12,503 bases of DNA from assembly GCA_001689485.1 (NCBI GenBank), contig LUJQ01000059.1, positions 1-12,503 on the forward strand. The letters run 5' to 3'. This DNA is from Bacteroidales bacterium M6. GTDB taxonomy: Bacteria; Bacteroidota; Bacteroidia; Bacteroidales; Muribaculaceae. The position numbers were made by a program, and so were the translations under genes. Of the stretch, positions 1 to 7,603 are shown piece by piece (within the stretch, counting starts at the first letter, position 1; each line of letters starts with the position of its first letter). The notes beneath the pieces were generated by a model. That model saw only the letters and a program-made list of their open reading frames with translations. It was not told the origin of the DNA and did no database searches.

Positions 1-1157
1 CTCTTATATGGTTTAGCGGACAGTAATATTTCAAAATCGGTATGTTTCAAAATACCGTTATTGCTTTTATATCCCAACGAGAACAGCATCGACCCTTTGT
101 CGTCGGCCTTTGAAAGGGATATGTCATAGTTTTGTGCGAAACCTGTACGCGATATTTCATCAACCCAGTCCGTGTTGGAACAAAGCATGGTCTTGCGCGA
201 ATTAATGAAACCGTCATACAGGCCGTTGACCGTATAATCCACATACTGCCCCGTGGCAGGATTGAAAACCGTGACCGGCACTCCTGCCGTGGCATTAAGA
301 TTCAAACCATAGTTGCTGGCATATGCAACGGGGTCAAGGCCGTCGTTCAATGCCGCCTGTGCCATAGCCGTGGCATATTCCTGGGTGTTGCACAGGTTCA
401 TTGTCGACTGGCGGGTGTAGAACTGGGCTGTGACATTGGCCTGGAAATTGACATTGACCTTACCGGCATTCCCTTTCCCGCTCTTGGTTGTGATAATAAT
501 CACACCGTTGGCGGCACGCGAACCATAAATAGACGCCGAGGCGGCATCCTTAAGCACCTGCATGCTCTCGATATCGTTCATGTTAAGCGAATTGAGTGAA
601 GCCGTTGTCGGAACGCCGTCGATTACGAACAGGGGATCCTGCGAGGCATTGAAAGAACCGATACCACGTATGCGCACAGTACCGATACCGCTCGGCGACC
701 CGTCGCCGCTTACAGTCATACCGGGCACACGTCCCTGCAACGCACGCATGGGGTCGGAATCAGGGGTGGTGCGCAGACTCTTTGTGCTTACCACTGATAC
801 AGACCCGGTCAGGTCAGCTTTACGCTGGGTGGAATATCCAACCACCACAACCTCGTCGAGCGCCTGTGAATCCTCCTTTAACACCACGTTCATTTCTTGT
901 GCAGCCTCAAGGGTCTGCCTTAAATAACCCACATAGCTGAATGCCAATTTAGTTCCCTCAGGAACGGTAATCGAAAAGTTCCCATCTAAATCGGTTGACA
1001 CACCATTGGTTGCAGAACCGACAGCAATGACGGAAGCCCCTACCAAAGGCTCGTCATCACTTTCACCCCGCACCTGGCCATGCACTGTGATGTCATGCGC
1101 CTTCATGGTAAAAGCCATGAAAAGCATCAGCATTGTGGCGAAAATTTTTGTTTTCAT
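1..1157 (-). CDS. SusC-like TonB-dependent outer-membrane transporter, N-terminal part (open at the left edge)
   Basis: The first 385 codons of a SusC/RagA-type transporter, which would import fructan oligosaccharides across the outer membrane with a SusD partner. The start at 1157 gives a signal peptide (MKTKIF, then a hydrophobic run to about residue 18). Residues 22-97 form a carboxypeptidase-regulatory-like domain (HGQVRG, PLVGASV, DLDGNFSI, SYVGY). The DEVVVVGY junction at 101-108 leads into the plug domain at about 108-228, with ALQGRVPGM, IRGIGS, PLFVIDGVP and YGSRAANGVI. Barrel sequence follows to KHTDFE at 371-376. Family members run to about 1000 residues. From residue 377 the reading (ILLSAKPYK) no longer resembles SusC, exactly where the 22-bp repeat begins, so the gene may be interrupted there rather than simply cut by the window edge. 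The HTCS gene upstream on the same strand ends 248 bases before this start, and susC has its own promoter. Family assignment is secure; fructan specificity is inferred from the neighbours. Confidence 0.93.
   Translation of the reverse strand, partial: MKTKIFATMLMLFMAFTMKAHDITVHGQVRGESDDEPLVGASVIAVGSATNGVSTDLDGNFSITVPEGTKLAFSYVGYLRQTLEAAQEMNVVLKEDSQALDEVVVVGYSTQRKADLTGSVSVVSTKSLRTTPDSDPMRALQGRVPGMTVSGDGSPSGIGTVRIRGIGSFNASQDPLFVIDGVPTTASLNSLNMNDIESMQVLKDAASASIYGSRAANGVIIITTKSGKGNAGKVNVNFQANVTAQFYTRQSTMNLCNTQEYATAMAQAALNDGLDPVAYASNYGLNLNATAGVPVTVFNPATGQYVDYTVNGLYDGFINSRKTMLCSNTDWVDEISRTGFAQNYDISLSKADDKGSMLFSLGYKSNNGILKHTDFEILLSAKPYK
7..28 (-). repeat. Left copy of a 22-bp inverted repeat
   Basis: Read on the minus strand this is TA followed by TTACTGTCCGCTAAACC and ATA. 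The identical 22 bases occur on the plus strand at 12479-12500, so the copies face each other and enclose almost the whole window. Sequence on both sides of the copies differs, with TAAGAG outside the left copy and AAA outside the right one. The copy starts inside codon 377 of the susC reading frame. Terminal inverted repeats of an insertion sequence, or crossover sites for inversion, would both look like this. No transposase or recombinase lies in the window, so the identity is unresolved. Confidence 0.85.
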
Positions 1158-1168
1158 GATTTTAATAG

Positions 1169-1178
1169 ATTGGTTTGT
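1169..1178 (-). promoter_or_regulatory. Leader decamer upstream of susC
   Basis: ACAAACCAAT on the minus strand lies 11 bases before the susC start codon, inside the predicted 5' untranslated leader. The same decamer occurs twice just upstream of the GH31 start (11534-11543 and 11551-11560), again ending 13 bases before the ATG. It may be a translation-related leader element, since no Shine-Dalgarno sequence is visible. The function is inference. Confidence 0.4.
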
Positions 1179-1191
1179 TGTTTTTCTGTCG

Positions 1192-1199
1192 CAAAGATA
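1192..1199 (-). promoter_or_regulatory. susC promoter, -7 element
   Basis: TATCTTTG on the minus strand is an exact match to the Bacteroides -7 consensus TAnnTTTG. Transcription would start near 1186, giving a leader of about 30 bases. No good -33 TTTG is seen at 19-21 bases upstream. The nearest is a TTTTG at 1213-1217, only 13 bases away. A weak -33 is typical of promoters that need an activator, which fits control by the neighbouring HTCS. Confidence 0.65.
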
Positions 1200-1232
1200 C
1201 CCACAACACCGGCAAAAGGCATATAAGCAAGG

Positions 1233-1265
1233 ATGCACCGGCTATCAAAATTCAGCCCATGCACC
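1233..1265. promoter_or_regulatory. Candidate HTCS operator: two ATGCACC sites upstream of susC
   Basis: ATGCACC occurs on the plus strand at 1233-1239 and 1259-1265, 26 bases apart, upstream of the susC -7 box (about 40 and 65 bases). The only other copy found by eye in the window is at 4273-4279, in the control region upstream of GH32. Two direct repeats on one face upstream of an activated promoter would suit an AraC-type DNA-binding domain such as the one at the C-terminus of the HTCS. This is positional inference; the bases next to the heptamer are not well conserved. Confidence 0.35.
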
Positions 1266-1322
1266 CTTTGCGACAGGAAATGACACAAATTTCATAGCCC
1301 GGGGTATTTATAAGTTGGCTGA

Positions 1323-1345
1323 CAAAGTGTTTCCACGACACTTTG
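1323..1345 (-). terminator. Possible hairpin downstream of the HTCS gene
   Basis: CAAAGTGT at 1323-1330 pairs with ACACTTTG at 1338-1345 around a 7-base loop, about 60 bases after the HTCS stop codon. No T-run follows on the minus strand, so a terminator role is weak. It could also be a chance stem in the susC upstream region. Confidence 0.25.
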
Positions 1346-1405
1346 AGACAACTTCCCAAAGCTCATGGATATGATTCCGACATCCTGAATACGATAAATA
1401 GCAGG

Positions 1406-4165
1406 TCAGCGGCCCAGTCTGCCTCTGACATCCGACGGGGTTTCGCCGAAGGCATCGCGGAAACATTTGGTGAAATAGGCAGGGGTGGAAAACCCGGTTT
1501 CATATGCGATTTCGCTAATGGTTTTCTCAGTGCCTGCAAGGAGGGTGCGTGCACGGTTCAGACGCATGTCGCGCAGCAACTCTACCGGGGAGAAATTTGT
1601 CAGAGCCTTTATCTTGCGGTAGAATTGCGAACGGCCAAGCCCCATACGGGCTGCAAGCTCGTCGACACTGAGTTCGGGATTGCCCATATCCGCGTTAACG
1701 ATTTCAACAAAACGCGAATAAAACTCGCTGTCGATGTCGCCGGGGGCTTTCACCGTCGGGATTTTCGACGGCACACAGCTGGCCGAGGTCGCCGCAGGCT
1801 GGCATTTCGCCCCCTTCTCATAAAGGGTATGGATGCGTTTGCGGTTTTCGATAAGGCTGCGGCAGCGCGAACGGAGCACCTGGTGGCTGAAAGGCTTTGA
1901 CAGATAACCGTCGGCACCGCTGTCGTAGCCGCTGGCACGTTGCTCGTCAAGCGAGCATGCCGTAAGCATCAGAACCGGGATATGCGACGTCCCGACCTCG
2001 CTTTTGAGTATGCGGCAGCATTCAAGCCCGTCCATCCCCGGCATCATAACATCGCACACAACCAGGTCAGGCACATATTTTGATGCCATCTTTACTCCCT
2101 GCGCCCCGTCGCAGGCCGTGATTACGTTATATTCCTCCTGTAGCAGCTCCACAAGCAGGGCGCGGATGTCGGGATTATCATCGATAACCAGCAGCACAGG
2201 CTTATCGCCCGGGGCATCGGGAACAACAGGCACAACAGGTTCCAGCTCGGCCAACACATCGACTGACGATTCTGTGGCGGGAACATCGGCGGCATCATCC
2301 ATAACATGCCTTATAGGGATGACTACTGTGAAAACCGAACCTTTGCCGGGGGTACTGTCAACCGTAATAGTACCGCCATGTAACTCCACAAATGCTTTGG
2401 CGAGCGACAGGCCGATGCCCGAACCCTTCGGATTTATCTTTTCAACCTGGAAGAAGCTTTCAAAGATATGCTCCAAATCGCCCGCATCAATCCCCTTGCC
2501 GGTATCAGCCACTGAAAATTCCAAATTCGACGTGTCGGCGCGGCATGTGAATGTTATCTCCCCGTTGTCAGGAGTATATTTAAATGCGTTGCCCATGAGG
2601 TTGAAAAACACCCTTTCCACCTTTTCCACATCGATGGCAAGGATGGCTTCACCCTCCGGGCATAAATCCAACCTGAGTTTTATCCGCCGGCGCCGTGCAA
2701 GTTCGGAAAACGACGGGATCCATTCTTCAACCAACTTCCCGAAATCAACTTCCCTTAGGTTGAGCTGCATTTTGCCGTTCTCATATTTGCGGAAATCAAG
2801 AATCTCGTTAATCAGCCTCCTAAGAATCCTTACATTGCGAGAAGCGATTTCAAGAAGCGAATGTTGCCGCCTTGTAAGGTTGGTTGCATCGGCAAGCTGC
2901 TCCACCGGCTCTGCGATAAGGGTGAGAGGGGTGCGTAGGTCGTGCGACACATTGGTATAGAATGCCAGCTTCGACTGGGTGGCTTCGGCAAGTTGCCGGT
3001 TAAGTTCTTCCTGCATGTCGCGCTGTTCCTCAAGCATACGGTTTTGCGCCATCAATGCCTCCTGGTGTCGTTTATGTTGCCAAAACGCCCTGAGCAGAAG
3101 GAACACCACCCCGAACAGCAATGCCAGGATTACTATTGAAGCATAAAACAGAACCGTTTGAGCCGAATGCCTCTCCCAATATTCATCGACCTGCGATTTG
3201 AGAAGTTTCATTTTATCGGTCTCCTCCTTAAGCGATTCGTTTTGCAGCAACAGGATATCGGCATTGGTAAGGTCTACCGCCGACAACAAAGGCAGCACCT
3301 CGTCACGCTCAAACGGCTCCCCTTTCAGGATTGAGAGGGCGGTACGCACCAGCCTGTGCCCTTCGGTCGGATAAAGGAACGTGGCATCAATAACGCTGTC
3401 GGCCACTGCACGAATCCCTACATTCGGGGCTGCATCTATCCCTATAATCTTTATATCGCCGCGCCCCCTGGCTAGCGCCGCTTCCGACGCCCCTATGGCC
3501 ATGCGGTCGTTGTGTGCATATACCATATTGGTTTCAGGATATACGCCAAGTAAAGAATCGACCAACGGGACGGCTTCCTCCTGGTTCCAGTTGCCATGCA
3601 CACTTGCCAGTATCGACATCCCTTGTTCCGCTTTCATACCCTCCACAAAACCCGCATGACGCCGCTCGGTAGGAGTTGAGCGTTTACGCCCCTGGATTTC
3701 TATTATGTTGACAGGGCCTGTCAACATATGCCGCCCGTAATGGGCGGCTGCCCTGCCGATTCCCTCATCATCGGCCACTATACGGGCAGTGTAAGTGTCG
3801 CCGACTATCTCACGGTCGAAAATCAACACAGGAATCCCCCTGCCATACACCTCCTTTATGACGGGCGTAAGGGCTTCAGCCTCGTTCGGTGCGGCAATTA
3901 TTATGTCGAACCCGTTATCTGCGAAATAACGGATGTCGGCAATCTGTTTTTCATTATCGTCATCTGCCGAACGGATTTCAACAACCGCATCCTTATGAAA
4001 CATTATCTCGCGGTTGATTTCATCATTCATTTTCGAACGCCAGTCGTCACGGCTGCACTGCGACACCCCGATGCGCCACACTTTTTCCTCACGGCAACCG
4101 GCAAGCATGAACACACAGCCCGATATTACGGCATATAGAATAAGGTTACGTATAAATCGCGTCAT
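1406..4165 (-). CDS. Hybrid two-component system (HTCS) regulator with periplasmic sugar-binding domain, fructan-PUL type
   Basis: A 919-residue single-chain sensor, kinase, receiver and transcription activator. Residues 1-24 are a hydrophobic leader ending in a lipobox-like LAGC (C24). Residues 28-310 are a type-1 periplasmic-binding fold (RIGVSQCSRDDWR, FDIIIAAP, VLIFDRE, YAHNDRMA, IIGIDAAP). A transmembrane helix spans about 337-361. The kinase has its phospho-accepting H408 in SHDLRTPL, an N box at GNAFKY (525-530), DTGKGI (554-559) and GSGIGL (581-586). The receiver runs from about 655 to 775 with acidic D662/D663, phospho-acceptor D705 in CDVMMPGMDG, T735 and K757. An AraC-type helix-turn-helix domain fills 820-919 (ISEIAYETGFSTPAYFTKCF). 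The order and binding domain match BT1754, the fructose-sensing HTCS of B. thetaiotaomicron. The start at 4165 was preferred to an in-frame ATG at 4231, which would add 22 residues before the leader. It lies between susC and the divergent GH32 operon, the expected targets. All key catalytic residues are present. Fructose as ligand is inference. Confidence 0.93.
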   Translation of the reverse strand: MTRFIRNLILYAVISGCVFMLAGCREEKVWRIGVSQCSRDDWRSKMNDEINREIMFHKDAVVEIRSADDDNEKQIADIRYFADNGFDIIIAAPNEAEALTPVIKEVYGRGIPVLIFDREIVGDTYTARIVADDEGIGRAAAHYGRHMLTGPVNIIEIQGRKRSTPTERRHAGFVEGMKAEQGMSILASVHGNWNQEEAVPLVDSLLGVYPETNMVYAHNDRMAIGASEAALARGRGDIKIIGIDAAPNVGIRAVADSVIDATFLYPTEGHRLVRTALSILKGEPFERDEVLPLLSAVDLTNADILLLQNESLKEETDKMKLLKSQVDEYWERHSAQTVLFYASIVILALLFGVVFLLLRAFWQHKRHQEALMAQNRMLEEQRDMQEELNRQLAEATQSKLAFYTNVSHDLRTPLTLIAEPVEQLADATNLTRRQHSLLEIASRNVRILRRLINEILDFRKYENGKMQLNLREVDFGKLVEEWIPSFSELARRRRIKLRLDLCPEGEAILAIDVEKVERVFFNLMGNAFKYTPDNGEITFTCRADTSNLEFSVADTGKGIDAGDLEHIFESFFQVEKINPKGSGIGLSLAKAFVELHGGTITVDSTPGKGSVFTVVIPIRHVMDDAADVPATESSVDVLAELEPVVPVVPDAPGDKPVLLVIDDNPDIRALLVELLQEEYNVITACDGAQGVKMASKYVPDLVVCDVMMPGMDGLECCRILKSEVGTSHIPVLMLTACSLDEQRASGYDSGADGYLSKPFSHQVLRSRCRSLIENRKRIHTLYEKGAKCQPAATSASCVPSKIPTVKAPGDIDSEFYSRFVEIVNADMGNPELSVDELAARMGLGRSQFYRKIKALTNFSPVELLRDMRLNRARTLLAGTEKTISEIAYETGFSTPAYFTKCFRDAFGETPSDVRGRLGR
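3704..3728. repeat. 25-base palindrome inside the HTCS gene
   Basis: TATGTTGACAGG at 3704-3715 and CCTGTCAACATA at 3717-3728 are exact inverted copies around a single central G. They lie in the part of the gene encoding the sugar-binding domain, around residues 146-154 (MLTGPVNII). Twelve-base perfect arms in coding sequence are uncommon, but no role can be assigned. Confidence 0.6.
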
Positions 4166-4272
4166 ATAAGTTATAGCATACTTTGTTTGCGATGCGTAAA
4201 GGTAGAAAGAAAAATCATAAAAACAGGCCATTAGATTGCAAAAAACGTGCTATACAACATTTTCGACATAAG

Positions 4273-4279
4273 ATGCACC
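4273..4279. promoter_or_regulatory. Candidate HTCS operator upstream of GH32
   Basis: ATGCACC on the plus strand, 33 bases before the GH32 -7 box and so overlapping or adjoining the place where a -33 element or an activator would sit. It is the third and last copy of the heptamer found by eye in the window; the others precede susC. It lies in the 197-base gap between the divergent HTCS and GH32 genes. The operator role is inference. Confidence 0.3.
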
Positions 4280-4311
4280 ATTCTTTATACCGTTTCCCCT
4301 CACAAATATAT

Positions 4312-4319
4312 TAGCTTTG
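4312..4319 (+). promoter_or_regulatory. GH32 operon promoter, -7 element
   Basis: TAGCTTTG matches the Bacteroides consensus TAnnTTTG exactly and lies 43 bases before the GH32 start codon. The -33 region (around 4290-4296) has no TTTG, so activation by a bound regulator is plausible. It would drive GH32, the permease and probably the fructokinase. Confidence 0.6.
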
Positions 4320-4362
4320 CAATAGGTTTGACCACCATGACATAAACATATATTTCAATAGC

Positions 4363-6210
4363 ATGAAAAAACTGACTATAATCGGAACCGGGCTTCTTTC
4401 CGCCGCCCTATATGGCACCCCCGCCATGGGCGCCTCAACCGGGAATGGGATAAAAGTGGAGCATCTAGGTTCCAATAACACACTGGTGAGGGTGACAGGC
4501 TCCGGCCGTTACATCCTCCTGCCCGTACAGGAAACCAATGACGATGCTTCCGTCAGCATCCTTGTCGACGGTAAACCTGACCGCACCATAAACGTGCGGT
4601 TAGCCAAAACAAAAGTCGACTATACCGTGCCGTTCGACTTATCCCCCTACAAAGGCCGGAATGTGGTGCTGAACATAACCACCTCGCAAAACCGCGCAAC
4701 CGTTCGCGAAGCCAAAGAGGATGCATGCTGGAACAATATGAGTGTGACTGACAGCTTCCCCGCCGCGAACCGAGAAAAATTCCGTCCGGCATTCCACCAC
4801 ACTCCAGTTTACGGATGGATGAACGACCCTAACGGGATGTTTTATAAGGACGGCGTGTGGCATCTGTATTACCAATGGAACCCCTATGGGTCGAAATGGC
4901 AGAACATGACATGGGGACACTCCTCATCGACCGACCTCATAAACTGGCAGCATCATCCCGCCGCCATCGAACCTGACGGCCTCGGCACTGTGTTCAGCGG
5001 AAGCTGTGCAATCGACAAGGACGATACTGCCGGATTCGGCAGCGATGCCGTAATCGCGCTATACACATCAGCTGCCGCAAGCCAGGTACAAAGTCTCGCT
5101 CATAGCAACGACAACGGGAACACGTTTGAAATATATCCCGGTAATCCTGTCATAACGCTCGAAAGCGAGGCACGTGACCCGAATATGTTCTGGAATGAAG
5201 CCACAGGGGAATGGAACCTGGTTCTGGCTCATGCACTTGAACACGAAATGCTTGTTTTCACGTCGCCCGACATGAAACAATGGACTCTGCAAAGCGCATT
5301 TGGGAAAGGACTGGGCGCACAGGACGGGGTATGGGAATGCCCTGACCTTTTCGAACTGGCCGTTGACGGCAGCGACCAAAAGAAATGGGTACTGATATGC
5401 AACATCAATCCCGGAGGCCCGTTCGGCGGCAGTGCCACACAATATTTCATCGGGGAATTCGACGGAAAGACCTTTACCCCTGACAGGGATGCCGACGGGA
5501 ATGTCCCCACAAAATGGATGGATTACGGCAAAGACCACTATGCCACCGTAAGCTGGAGCAATGCCCCTGACAACCGCCGCACGGTTATCGGCTGGATGAG
5601 CAACTGGCAGTATGCCGCCGAAGTGCCGACCATGCAATATCGCAGTGCCAACACCTTGCCACGCGAAATCGGATTGTTCCGGGCTTCCGACGGGGAAATC
5701 TACACCTCATGTACCCCTTCACCTGAAATCGGTGCCTTACGGGGAAACGCCTCGGTGAAAAAACGCTCGTTCACAGCCGGCAAAAAAAGCCGCACCTTCG
5801 CATTGCCCGAAGCCAATGGTGGCATCTGCGAGATAACGCTCGAAATCACTCCTAAAAAAGGGGTTCCTGTCAACCTGACTTTGGCCAATGAGGCAGGCAA
5901 TAAAGTTGAAATGGTATATAATCCCGCAGAATCAACTTTCTCGTTCGACCGCTACCAAAGCGGGCAAACTGATTTCAGCCAGGATTTCCCGGCAATTACA
6001 ACCGCCCCCGCTTTTACCGACGGAGGCAACCTGCGCCTGCGCATCTTCATCGACCGCTCAAGCATCGAAGTATTTGAACAAAACGGACGGTTCGCGATGA
6101 CAAACCTCGTTTTTCCCGAATCCCCCTACACAACGCTTTCGGTAAATGCCCCTGCCGGGAATGCCCGCATCGAAAACCTTGCGATATATCCGTTAAGAAC
6201 CACCAACTAA
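4363..6210 (+). CDS. GH32 beta-fructosidase (exo-inulinase/levanase type), exported
   Basis: A 615-residue glycoside hydrolase family 32 enzyme, which cleaves beta-fructosidic bonds in inulin, levan or sucrose and releases fructose. Residues 1-23 are a signal peptide (MKKLTIIGTG to AMGA) without a lipobox cysteine, so a periplasmic location is likely. Residues 25-140 form an extra N-terminal beta-rich domain seen in some Bacteroidetes GH32 proteins. The five-blade catalytic domain starts at about 146. It carries nucleophile D155 in WMNDPNG, transition-state stabiliser D272 in RDPNMF, and acid/base E325 in WECPD. The C-terminal beta-sandwich (about 465-612) has the usual IDRSSIEVFE signature. 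All catalytic residues are intact. It is the first gene of a plus-strand operon, with the permease starting 51 bases after its stop, and it is divergent from the HTCS. The exo mode is inferred from the permease and kinase partners and the periplasmic signal; linkage preference (beta-2,1 or beta-2,6) cannot be read from sequence alone. Confidence 0.94.
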   Translation: MKKLTIIGTGLLSAALYGTPAMGASTGNGIKVEHLGSNNTLVRVTGSGRYILLPVQETNDDASVSILVDGKPDRTINVRLAKTKVDYTVPFDLSPYKGRNVVLNITTSQNRATVREAKEDACWNNMSVTDSFPAANREKFRPAFHHTPVYGWMNDPNGMFYKDGVWHLYYQWNPYGSKWQNMTWGHSSSTDLINWQHHPAAIEPDGLGTVFSGSCAIDKDDTAGFGSDAVIALYTSAAASQVQSLAHSNDNGNTFEIYPGNPVITLESEARDPNMFWNEATGEWNLVLAHALEHEMLVFTSPDMKQWTLQSAFGKGLGAQDGVWECPDLFELAVDGSDQKKWVLICNINPGGPFGGSATQYFIGEFDGKTFTPDRDADGNVPTKWMDYGKDHYATVSWSNAPDNRRTVIGWMSNWQYAAEVPTMQYRSANTLPREIGLFRASDGEIYTSCTPSPEIGALRGNASVKKRSFTAGKKSRTFALPEANGGICEITLEITPKKGVPVNLTLANEAGNKVEMVYNPAESTFSFDRYQSGQTDFSQDFPAITTAPAFTDGGNLRLRIFIDRSSIEVFEQNGRFAMTNLVFPESPYTTLSVNAPAGNARIENLAIYPLRTTN

Positions 6211-6261
6211 ATTAAATGAATACCGACATCTGTTTTTAATTCCGACCCTATAAATCACCAC

Positions 6262-7440
6262 ATGGAAACAACGCAATCAATATCCGTTGGGCGCAAGCAC
6301 GCCATGCTCCAGATAGTGCCCGTAATGCTATGCTTTTTCGCCATGGGATTCGTGGATCTCGTCGGCACGGCATCAAACTATGTGCAAAAGGACCTCGGCC
6401 TGACCGACTCCCAGGCCAACCTGTTCCCCTCACTTGTGTTTTTCTGGTTCCTGATTTTCTCAGTACCCACCGGGATGCTGATGAACCGCATCGGACGCAA
6501 AAAAACCGTGCTGATATCGTTAGCGGTAACCGCGCTATCGCTTGTAATCCCCCTTTTTGGCGACAGCTACGCGTTCATGCTCGCCTCGTTCTCTCTTCTA
6601 GGCATAGGCAACGCATTGATGCAGACCTCGCTCAACCCCCTGGTAAGCAACCTTATCGGCAGCGACAAACTGGCCTCGACACTTACATTCGGACAATTCG
6701 TAAAAGCCATCGCGTCATTCCTTGCCCCGTTGCTATGCGCCTGGGGTGCCACAACCCTGTTCCCCACATTCGGCCTGGGCTGGCGCTTCCTGTTTGTAAT
6801 TTATGCAGCCGTCAGTGTGCTGTCTATTGCAGTGCTCGGAGCCACCCCGATTGAGGAAGAACGCCCCGACAAAGCATCGGGAATCAGGGAATGCATAAAG
6901 CTGCTTGGCCGCCCCTTTATCCTGCTCTGTTTCATCGGCATCATGTGCCACGTAGGCATCGATGTGGGAACCAACACTGCCGCCCCGAAGATTATAATGG
7001 AACGCCTGTCGCTCCCTCTCGAAGAAGCCGGTTTCGCCACCGGGCTGTATTTCATTTTCCGCACAGCCGGATGTTTCCTCGGCGCCTTCCTACTCCGCGT
7101 CATGCCGTCAAAAACCTTTTTCGGAATCTCGGTGCTGATGATGCTGGCAGCCATGGTGATATTGTTCTTTGCCGATTCGTTGACAGCTATCTACGTCGGA
7201 ATCGCCTTGGTCGGGTTTGGTAACTCAAACGTATTCTCTGTCGTATTCTCACAAGCAATAACTTCCGCACCTGCCGAGAAAAACGAGGTTTCCGGCCTTA
7301 TGATTATGGGTCTTTTCGGCGGCACCGTTTTCCCACTCGCCATGGGATACGCCGCCGATGCCATAGGGCAGGCCGGTTCCATAGCCGTAATGGCAACAGG
7401 TGTAATCTACCTGCTTTACTATACCCTGAAAATAAAATAG
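6262..7440 (+). CDS. MFS sugar permease (FucP/GluP-like), likely fructose transporter
   Basis: A 392-residue major facilitator superfamily protein with about twelve hydrophobic segments, a usual length for the family. It would bring fructose from periplasm to cytoplasm, probably by proton symport. The first helix carries FAMGFVDLVGTASNYVQ at about 26-42. The loop between helices 2 and 3 has the MFS motif-A remnant MNRIGRKKT at 74-82, and a long cytoplasmic loop at about 195-215 (EEERPDKASG) divides the two halves. It follows GH32 by 51 bases with no promoter or terminator visible, so the two are very likely co-transcribed. The arrangement of GH32, permease and fructokinase matches the B. thetaiotaomicron fructan PUL, where BT1758 is the inner-membrane permease and BT1757 the kinase. 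Substrate assignment rests on this context, and a general hexose permease is the alternative. Confidence 0.88.
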   Translation: METTQSISVGRKHAMLQIVPVMLCFFAMGFVDLVGTASNYVQKDLGLTDSQANLFPSLVFFWFLIFSVPTGMLMNRIGRKKTVLISLAVTALSLVIPLFGDSYAFMLASFSLLGIGNALMQTSLNPLVSNLIGSDKLASTLTFGQFVKAIASFLAPLLCAWGATTLFPTFGLGWRFLFVIYAAVSVLSIAVLGATPIEEERPDKASGIRECIKLLGRPFILLCFIGIMCHVGIDVGTNTAAPKIIMERLSLPLEEAGFATGLYFIFRTAGCFLGAFLLRVMPSKTFFGISVLMMLAAMVILFFADSLTAIYVGIALVGFGNSNVFSVVFSQAITSAPAEKNEVSGLMIMGLFGGTVFPLAMGYAADAIGQAGSIAVMATGVIYLLYYTLKIK

Positions 7441-7442
7441 AA

Positions 7443-7588
7443 GTTGAGAAGTTCAGAAGTTGAGAAGTTTAGAAATTTATATACCTGGGAATGTAGCCCC
7501 GTTTAAATATCCAAACTTCACAAGTTCACTCAATTTCATAAATGCCATTTCTCAATTTCTGAACTTCTTAACTTCCCAGCTTCTAAAC
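7443..7588. repeat. Inverted cluster of 8-bp tandem repeats between permease and fructokinase
   Basis: The left arm at 7443-7474 is four tandem copies of GTTNAGAA. The right arm at 7549-7588 is five copies of the complementary unit TTCTNAAC, one of them degenerate (TTCCCAGC). The arms align as an imperfect inverted repeat, about 34 matches over 41 positions, separated by about 75 bases that hold further degenerate units (AAACTTCA, AAGTTCAC). The transcript could fold into a long hairpin. The cluster fills most of the 163-base spacer and leaves 15 bases before the fructokinase ATG. No TAnnTTTG promoter was seen in the spacer. Possible roles are RNA stability or attenuation within the operon, or a dispersed repeat family of this genome. 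Confidence 0.75.
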
Positions 7589-7603
7589 TTCTTATAATTA
7601 ACC

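Noticed and set aside
2004..2960. A 318-codon open frame on the plus strand opposite the HTCS
   Set aside because: It lies wholly opposite the kinase and receiver domains, is Ser/Thr/Arg-rich without domain features, and is a shadow of the real gene. Other long antisense frames (5068-5637, 10585-11133) were rejected for the same reason.
4166..4231. Upstream start for the HTCS at 4231
   Set aside because: It adds 22 residues without signal-peptide character in front of a good basic-plus-hydrophobic leader that begins at 4165.
7441..7603. CRISPR array
   Set aside because: Units are 8 bases, directly adjacent with no spacers, and occur in two inverted clusters.
7441..7603. Separate promoter for the fructokinase
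   Set aside because: No TAnnTTTG match was found in the spacer, so the kinase is placed in the GH32-permease operon.
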